Positions 57,804 to 64,000 of a stretch of 64,000 nt of DNA are shown piece by piece. The stretch's first letter is position 1. Each line of letters opens with the position of its first letter. The position numbers were made by a program, and so were the translations under genes. The stretch covers positions 4,206,501 to 4,270,500 of the forward strand of contig BSQZ01000028.1 in the NCBI GenBank assembly GCA_033239005.1. The letters run 5' to 3'. This DNA comes from Lamellibrachia satsuma. Its lineage: Eukaryota > Annelida > Polychaeta > Sabellida > Siboglinidae. The notes beneath the pieces are model-generated. The model searched no databases, was not told the DNA's origin, and saw only the letters and a program-made list of their open reading frames with translations.

Positions 57804-59505
57804 ATGGCTTGCAAAATGACAGAGAAAATAATTTCTTCAAATCACCCTGATGATGAAAGCTCGCGAGAAAGAAAACTCACAGAAAAGGGTCTCACGTATC
57901 AAATTCAGCAGGCCGAAGTATCATTACAGCGATCCATGCCTTCGTGGAGGCGACAGGCGAATCACGTGGAACGACTGTTGTGTGATTCTGATGATATTGA
58001 CTGCATTCGGAAGGAACATGATAACCTTGATGTGCTCTTCAATTCGACTTGTAGCATGGCAGATGATTACGATCGTATGGTTTCGGAGGAAGTTAGAAAA
58101 GTAAAGATTGAAGTAATCGATGTCAATCATCAGAAACTTTAGACGCGCATTTCGGTGCGCATACAAGACGTTATGTTCGAAACCAAATCGAGTACTACTT
58201 CAATGAAAAGTCGCCAAGAGGGAAGTCGGACGTTGTGCACTTCCAAATCGTCACGCAAGTCTCCAACAGCAGCATAATGGCAGAGGCTGCTGCTGAAGCA
58301 GCCGCCTTGAAAGAAAAACTGAAATTTCTCGAAATAGAATCTCATCAGAGACACGAGTTAGAAAAAACTCAACACGAGTTAGAAAAAACTCAAACAATGA
58401 AAGAGATCAAAATGGCTGAAGCTCGCGTAGAAGCCATTTCAAAGTTCAAAGCGATGTCTAACCATCACGACACCCCATTTGACTTACCAGATGGGAAACA
58501 TGATCATCTGAAAGAGTTCATTTCTACTCAACCTTTGAATCCACAAAGTGATGAGTTCATTTCTCTGCGAACAGTACCTGAGACTATCAAATCGAACATT
58601 GTGAATACTCAGCTACCCCAACCGAACTCCAATGACAAACCCCATACACATCAAGGGACACTTTCTGATCAGCTTTTACTTAGCTGTTTGCCCGCCCCCG
58701 AGCCCGGTATCTTCTCGGGAGATCCACTTCACTATCCCAGCTGGAAGAGTGCCTTTCACGCATTGATTGAGGGTAGAGTATTTCTACCAAGTGAAAGGAT
58801 ACACCACCTCAAAAAATATCTGACTAGCACTGCGAAGGAAACAGTTGAAAGCTACTTTCTGTTGATGACCGATGATGCATACGAAGATGCGAAACGATTG
58901 TTGGATGAACGATTTGGCGATCTATTTGTGATTGCAAATGCATTTCGCGATAAGTTGGACAGGTGACCAAAGATAGCTTCTCGCGACGGAACTGCTACGC
59001 GCAAGTTTGCTTTCTGAAACAGTGTACGAATGCTATGGGGTACACGCATTGCCTCGACGTACTCAACGATGACCATGAGAACCGGAAGTTACTTGGTAAG
59101 CTTCCTGACTGGCTGGTAAACGGGTGGGCTCATTACGTCAATAAATGGAAAACCGGTAATGGTTGCTTTTTGCCTTTCGCAGAGTTTGCATCATTTGTGT
59201 CTCATGAAGCTGATATCGCCTGCGATCCCATCACTTCCTTACAATCACTGCGTGGAAGTGCTGATGCCAGCAAAACAAGAGAAGATCGGAAAAAATCTCA
59301 AGCATCAAGTTCTTTCTCTAAAGACGCAAATATTAAGACACTTGACAACGACACTCGCAGTAAATGTACCCTTTCTCAGGGAAATCACCCACTGGACAAT
59401 TGCAAAACATTTCTTGCGAAACCTCTACAACAAAGGAAGACATTTGCAATACACAAGGGTCTGTGTTGCGGGTGCATGAAACCAGGCCACTGTTCCAATG
59501 AATAA
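57804..59505 (+). pseudogene. BEL gag (broken), ending in a zinc knuckle
   Basis: Three blocks: 57804-58142; 58235-58966 with a long Ala/Glu/Lys coiled coil (AEAAALKEKLKFLEIES) and the Pao gag core PEPGIFSGDPLHYPSWKSAF; and after a shift 58963-59505 (LPDWLVNGWAHYVNKW, FAEFASFVSHEADIACDP) ending CCGCMKPGHCSNE. A stop at 58141 and a frameshift near 58965 break the reading. Confidence 0.88.
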
Positions 59506-59670
59506 AAAATGCGTAAGAGTTGTAAAACGTGTGTGAAACGACACCCTTTGTCTTTGCATGGTGACATCAGACGGGATGCACGTGAAATGATTACAACGAG
59601 TTGAAAATCGATAAGTACGCAGACCAGCATTTGTCATTGCAACAGCAGTAATTGTTGTAGGAAGAGCTCC

Positions 59671-60438
59671 ATGACCGTTCCTGTGTGGGTGTCGCACTCA
59701 GGTAGACCTGCCTACGAAAGACTTGTTTATGCACTGCTTGACACACAGTCTGACACTATTTCCATTCTAAACGATATGTGCGCTGCCTTGGGTGTTGACG
59801 GGACTCCAGTGCAACTCTCACTCTCGACGATGTCTGCTTCATATCAGATTATTCAGAGCAGTAGAATTAATAGTCTACACATTCGTGCGTACAATGGTGA
59901 CTCTACCATTGCAATCCCTCCGACATACACACGGGACATTATGCCCACAAATCGTGAACACATTCCGACACCTTCTGTGGCACAGAGGTGGCCTCACTTG
60001 CACAGCGTAACAAACAAACTTATACAGCTGAATGAATGTGAGGTGGGGCTTCTCATCGGATATGACTGCACTAATGCCCTAGTTCCCAGAGAGGTCATAC
60101 CTCCAGTTGATGGAGGATCTTATGCTCAGAGGACGGACCTTGGATGGGGAATTATAGGCGTGACCGATACAACACATGATGAAACTGGTGATATTGATAC
60201 GATCGGTGTAAGCCATAGGATCATGGTGCATCGCGTTCCCTCTTCAGTGTCTACATGTGACAACCAGGAAGTGATATTGTCATGTAAAACTATGATTAAG
60301 GAGGTTATTAACCCAATTCAAATGGCCAACATGATGGAATTGGACTTCAAAGACGAAAATACAGAACTGACCTCATTGTCCTGTGAAGATCAGATGTTCA
60401 TCGCTAAACTCAAGGGATGGGATCCACAAGGATGCTGA
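59671..60438 (+). pseudogene. BEL aspartic protease region
   Basis: 256 codons. LVYALLDTQSDTISIL carries the retropepsin Asp-Thr-(Gly/Gln)-Ser pattern with Gln in place of Gly. VGLLIGYDCTNALVPREVIP and AQRTDLGWGIIGV are conserved downstream blocks of Pao pol. It ends at a stop at 60438, and the RT-side sequence continues in another frame (MPLPFRDSSPCLPNNK). Confidence 0.85.
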
Positions 60439-60579
60439 TGGTCATTACGAAATGCCGTTGCCTTTTCGTGACTCAAGCCCATGTCTTCCGAACAATAAGG
60501 CTCCTGCATTTCACCGGTTGCAGCATCTAAAGAAGCGCCTGCAAAGAAACCCTAAGTATCACTCAGATTACACTGATTT

Positions 60580-61978
60580 CATGGAGAACATGATCCAGCG
60601 GGAATACGCAGAACATGATCCAGCGGGGATACGGAGAACATGTTCCAGCAGGGATACGGAAAACATGATCCAGCGGGGATACAGAGAACATGATCCAGCG
60701 AGGATACGGAGAACGTGATCCAGCGGGGATACGGAGAACATGATCCAGCGGGGATACAGAGAACATGATCCAGCGGGGATACGGAGAACATAATCCAGCG
60801 GGGATACGGAGAACATGATCCAGCGGGGATACGGAGAACATGATCCAGCAGGGATACGGAAAACATGATCCAGCGGGGATACGGAGAACATGATCCAGCG
60901 GGGATACGGAGAACATGATCCAGCGGGGATACGGAGAACATGATCCAGCGGGGATACGGAGAACGTGATCCAGCGGGGATACGGAGAACGTGATCCAGCG
61001 GGGATACGGAGAACATGATCCAGCGGGGATACGGAGAACATGATCCAGCGGGGATACGGAGAACATGATCCAGCGGGGATACGGAGAACATGATCCAGCG
61101 GGGATACGGAGAACATGATCCAGCGGGGATACGGAGAACGTGATCCAGCGGGGATACGGAGAACATGATCCAGCGGGGATACGGAGAACATGATCCAGCG
61201 GGGATACGGAGAACGTGATCCAGCGGGGATACGGAGAACATGATCCAGCGGGGATACGGAGAACATGATCCAGCGGGGATATGGAGAACATGATCCAGCG
61301 GGGATACGGAGAACATGATCCAGCGGGGATACGGAGAACATGATCCAGCGGGGATACGGAGAACATGATCCAGCAGGGATACGGAAAACATGATCCAGCG
61401 GGGATACGGAGAACATGATCCAGCGGGGATACGGAGAACGTGATCCAGCGGGGATACGGAGAACATGATCCAGCGGGGATACGGAGAACATGATCCAGCG
61501 GGGATACGGAGAACATGATCCAGCGGGGATACGGAGAACATGATCCAGCAGGGATACGGAAAACATGATCCAGCGGGGATACGGAGAACATGATCCAGCG
61601 GGGATACGGAGAACATGATCCAGCGGGGATACGGAGAACATGATCCAGCGGGGATACGGAGAACATGATCCAGCAGGGATACGGAGAACGTGATCCAGCG
61701 GGGATACGGAGAACATGATCCAGCGGGGATACGGAGAACATGATCCAGCGGGGATACGGAGAACGTGATCCAGCGGGGATACGGAGAACATGATCCAGCG
61801 GGGATACGGAGAACATGATCCAGCGGGGATACGGAGAACGTGATCCAGCGGGGATACGGAGAACATGATCCAGCGGGGATACAGAGAACATGATCCAGCA
61901 GGGATACGGAGAACGTGATCCAGCGGGGATACGGAGAACATGATCCAGTGGGGATACGGAGAACATGATCCAGCGCAG
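60580..61978 (+). repeat. 25-bp minisatellite (about 56 copies) inside BEL pol
   Basis: Unit gaacatgatccagcggggatacgga with a few point variants (gaacgtg, cagcaggg, aaaacatg). The left edge reads through the pol codons for MENMIQREYAE. The right edge returns to cagcgcagaaagagtacctg (ERVPDSNLNKDD). The array therefore grew from coding sequence at that point. It is open in all three minus frames only because the unit has no stop there. Confidence 0.97.
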
Positions 61979-62043
61979 AAAGAGTACCTGATTCCAATCT
62001 CAACAAGGATGATGATGACATATGGTACATTCCGCACCATGGT

Positions 62044-62510
62044 TTGTATCATAACAAGAAACCAGACAAGATTCGTGTCGTTTTCGACTGTAGTGCTACT
62101 TTCAAAAGTCAATCATTGAATCAACACTTGCTGCAAGGCCCAGACTTCACAAACACCTTGGTGGGAGTTTTGTGTCCATTTCGCAAAGAACCAATCGCAT
62201 TCATTTGTGATGTGGAACAAATATTTCACCAGTTCAAAGTTGACACGAAGCACCGTGACTTCTTACAGTTCTTATGGTGGGACGGAGGAGATTATGATGC
62301 CAGACCGACCGAATACAGAATGTGTGTCCACTTGTTTGGAGTGGTTTCATCCCCGGGCTGTGCTAATTTCGGTTTGAAGCAGGCAGCGAATGACAGTGCA
62401 TGAATTTGGAATTTGGAACAGATGCAGCAAACTTTATGCGAAGCAACTTCTATGTCAACGACGGGCTCAAGTATGTTCCTAGTGTAGATGGAATGATGGC
62501 CAGACAGCGT
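62044..62510 (+). pseudogene. BEL reverse transcriptase, N-terminal half only
   Basis: PDKIRVVFDCSATFKSQSLN, LLQGPDFTNTLVGVL, FICDVEQIFHQFKV, LQFLWWDGGDYDARP and VHLFGVVSSPGCANFGLK are the Pao RT blocks. A stop at 62401 precedes the catalytic motif, which reads YVND (62451-62462) in place of YVDD. At about 62508 the text jumps to the integrase side, so the RT thumb and RNase H are deleted. Confidence 0.9.
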
Positions 62511-62549
62511 AACAAATACCTAAAAGGGACTAGTTCACTCTACAGGCTC

Positions 62550-63825
62550 GACCCGTTTCTAGATGACCAAGGCATCATGCGTGTTGGTTAGAAGAGCTGC
62601 AAACAACCCATCCTTCAACCACCCTATGATCCTTCCTCGAAAACATCATATTACAAATCTGATCATTTGTCATTTCCACAAACGCGTCCAACATCAAGGT
62701 CGTGGCACGACAACTAACGAAATTAGGTCCAATGGATTTTGGATTGTCGAATGTAGTTCTGCAGTGGCGCATCACATTAAACAGTGCGTGTTGTGCCACA
62801 AATTGCGCAGTGGAGTATTGCATCAGAAGATGTCTGACTTGTCAGAAGATCGACTTGAACCCGCTCCACCCTTTACCTACTGTGGCGTGGACTTCTTTGG
62901 TCCATGGACAATCAAAGAAGGCAGGAAAGAACTGAAGAGATATGGTGTTCTGTTTACTTGTATGGGTTGCAGAGCTATTCATCTGGAAACCGTTAACACA
63001 ATGGAGACAGATTCATTCATTAGTGCACTTCGTAGGTTCCTGTCAATATGAGGACCTATACGCCAACTCCGATCAGATCAAGGCACTAACTTGGTAGGAG
63101 CAAAGAACGAGCTCGAACGAGCAATGTCTGAAATTGACGACACGCAAGTACAACAATTCCTATTGAAACAGGGGTGCGACTACTTCCGTTTTAACATGAA
63201 TGTCCCTTCAGCCAGCCACATGGACGGTTAGTGGGAGCGACATGTACGAACTGTACATAGTATTCTGTCGTCTCTTCTCGATGAAGCAGGTTTGCAACTG
63301 AATGACGAGTCACTCAGGACCTTGATGTGTGAAGCAGCAGCTATTGTCAATAGCCGCCCCTAACAGTTGATAGCCTATATGATGCGACATCACTTGAACC
63401 TTTCACTCCCAATCATCTTCTCACCTTGAAAAGGAAGGTAATCTTACTGCCACAAGGTGAATTCCTTCGAGCAGATGTCTATGCTCGCAGATGCTGGCGT
63501 CGAGTACAACACCTTGCGAATGCGTTCTGGACGCGTTGGAAAAAGGAATTCCTGCAAACTCTTCAACTGCAAAGAAAGTGGGTACAACACAAACGTGATC
63601 TACAAATCGGAGACATCGTCATTATCAATGACAGTAACTTACCTCGCAACCAATGGAAGCTTGCGAGAGTTGAGAAAATGTTTAGTAGCAAGGACAATAA
63701 AATACGATCCGTTCAGCTTGCCATAGCTGATCATTCGCTGGACGAAAAAGAGAAGCGAACCAGACCCATCTCGTTCCTCGAACGTCCCATTCACAAGTTG
63801 GTTCTGTTGCTGGAAAAGGAGTGAA
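62550..63825 (+). pseudogene. BEL integrase and C-terminal DUF5641 domain
   Basis: Zinc-binding region ICHFHKRVQHQGRGTT and CVLCHKLRS; catalytic acidic positions in YCGVDFFGPW, LRSDQGTNLVG and WERHVRTVHSIL. Stops fall at 63049 and just before WERHVR near 63230. The final frame 63426-63824 is the DUF5641 tail (RRCWRRVQHLANAFWTRWKKEF, IGDIVIINDSNLPRNQW). Confidence 0.9.
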
Positions 63826-63910
63826 GCAGTACAATCACTCAACCCTCTTTTATCCAAACTTTCGTATTGTCTTTAGACATATAAAATTTCAATGCCATTT
63901 TGGGGAGCCA

Positions 63911-64000
63911 TGTAAATGGTGTTATGACTTTCTGGGCTTTGGACTGTGGAATGTTGGATTGGGCGGTGTCGCCGTCTGGTGATTGTAACATTTATAATGT
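63911..64000 (+). repeat. BEL 3' LTR, first 90 bases
   Basis: Matches the 5' LTR start with several substitutions (gaccttctggg/gactttctggg, ggatggatgggtg/ggattgggcggtg), so the two LTRs have diverged since insertion. The window ends inside it. Confidence 0.9.

Larger units (their letters stand above)
57104..64000 (+). mobile_element. BEL/Pao LTR retrotransposon, defective (3' LTR cut by window end)
   Basis: Order: 5' LTR, 5' leader with tandem repeat, gag, protease, minisatellite inside pol, RT, integrase, DUF5641 domain, polypurine-like stretch (tttttggggagcca region) and the first 90 bases of the 3' LTR at 63911, which match 57104 onward with a few differences. Stops and frameshifts occur throughout. 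RNase H is deleted. It is inserted in an IGHMBP2 intron in the opposite orientation to that gene. Confidence 0.93.

Noticed and set aside
47397..61978. Regular repeats resembling CRISPR arrays
   Set aside because: Units are contiguous without unique spacers, in a eukaryotic intron and a retrotransposon; no cas-like genes.
60563..62112. Three overlapping minus-strand open frames of 467-514 codons
   Set aside because: All come from the 25-bp minisatellite, which lacks stop codons on that strand; they are antisense to BEL pol.

Overview
The window is metazoan nuclear DNA. It has spliced genes with GT-AG introns whose phases agree, no operons, and a dense mix of CR1-like, RTE-like and Jockey-like LINEs, Penelope, BEL/Pao, Gypsy, hAT and pogo elements, tRNA-derived SINEs and minisatellites. 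This mix suits a marine invertebrate such as a lophotrochozoan or invertebrate deuterostome; the sequence alone does not name the species. Most coding capacity here is transposon-derived.

Layout, left to right: (1) 121-6684, minus strand, the 5' part of an unidentified coiled-coil protein gene. Its introns hold a hAT-type MITE with a perfect 8-bp target duplication inside an older CR1 tail, a Penelope remnant with a hammerhead-like motif, and a LINE fragment. (2) 7.3-12.8 kb, a broken LINE whose endonuclease region carries a 69-bp in-frame tandem repeat, a SINE, and another LINE fragment. (3) 12.9-20.1 kb, the most unusual segment: microsatellites and an 89-bp minisatellite, then a minus-strand gene joining a NADAR (DUF1768) domain to about nine copies of a 15-residue repeat whose core IIDLT looks like a SUMO-interacting motif. 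After a PHD-finger-bearing LINE comes the 3' half of a single-pass membrane protein gene with a basic/acidic tail and a Lys-Thr-Gly repeat. (4) 20.6-30.0 kb, a nearly full-length CR1-like LINE with an esterase-type ORF1, then a LINE split by a nearly intact RTE-like LINE (1003 codons, 10-bp target duplication). (5) 33.4-41.2 kb, two more CR1 copies in inverted orientation, a 5'-truncated Gypsy element with a recognisable 3' LTR, and a pogo transposase fragment. (6) 43.5-45.5 kb, two LINE remnants. (7) 46464-56447, minus strand, eleven coding exons of IGHMBP2 (SMUBP2 helicase, R3H and AN1 domains), 787 residues. Its N-terminal exons, including Walker A, lie beyond the window. One intron holds a 2.8-kb satellite of 46/47-bp units. 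(8) 57104-64000, a defective BEL/Pao element in the next upstream IGHMBP2 intron, interrupted by a 1.4-kb array of a 25-bp repeat seeded from its own pol coding sequence.

IGHMBP2 is the only host gene identified with near certainty. The NADAR/poly-SIM locus is the best candidate for an undescribed system, suggesting a link between ADP-ribose chemistry and SUMO binding. Its domain exon carries two frame breaks at A6 runs, so it may be a pseudogene, a sequence with homopolymer errors, or a frameshifted gene.
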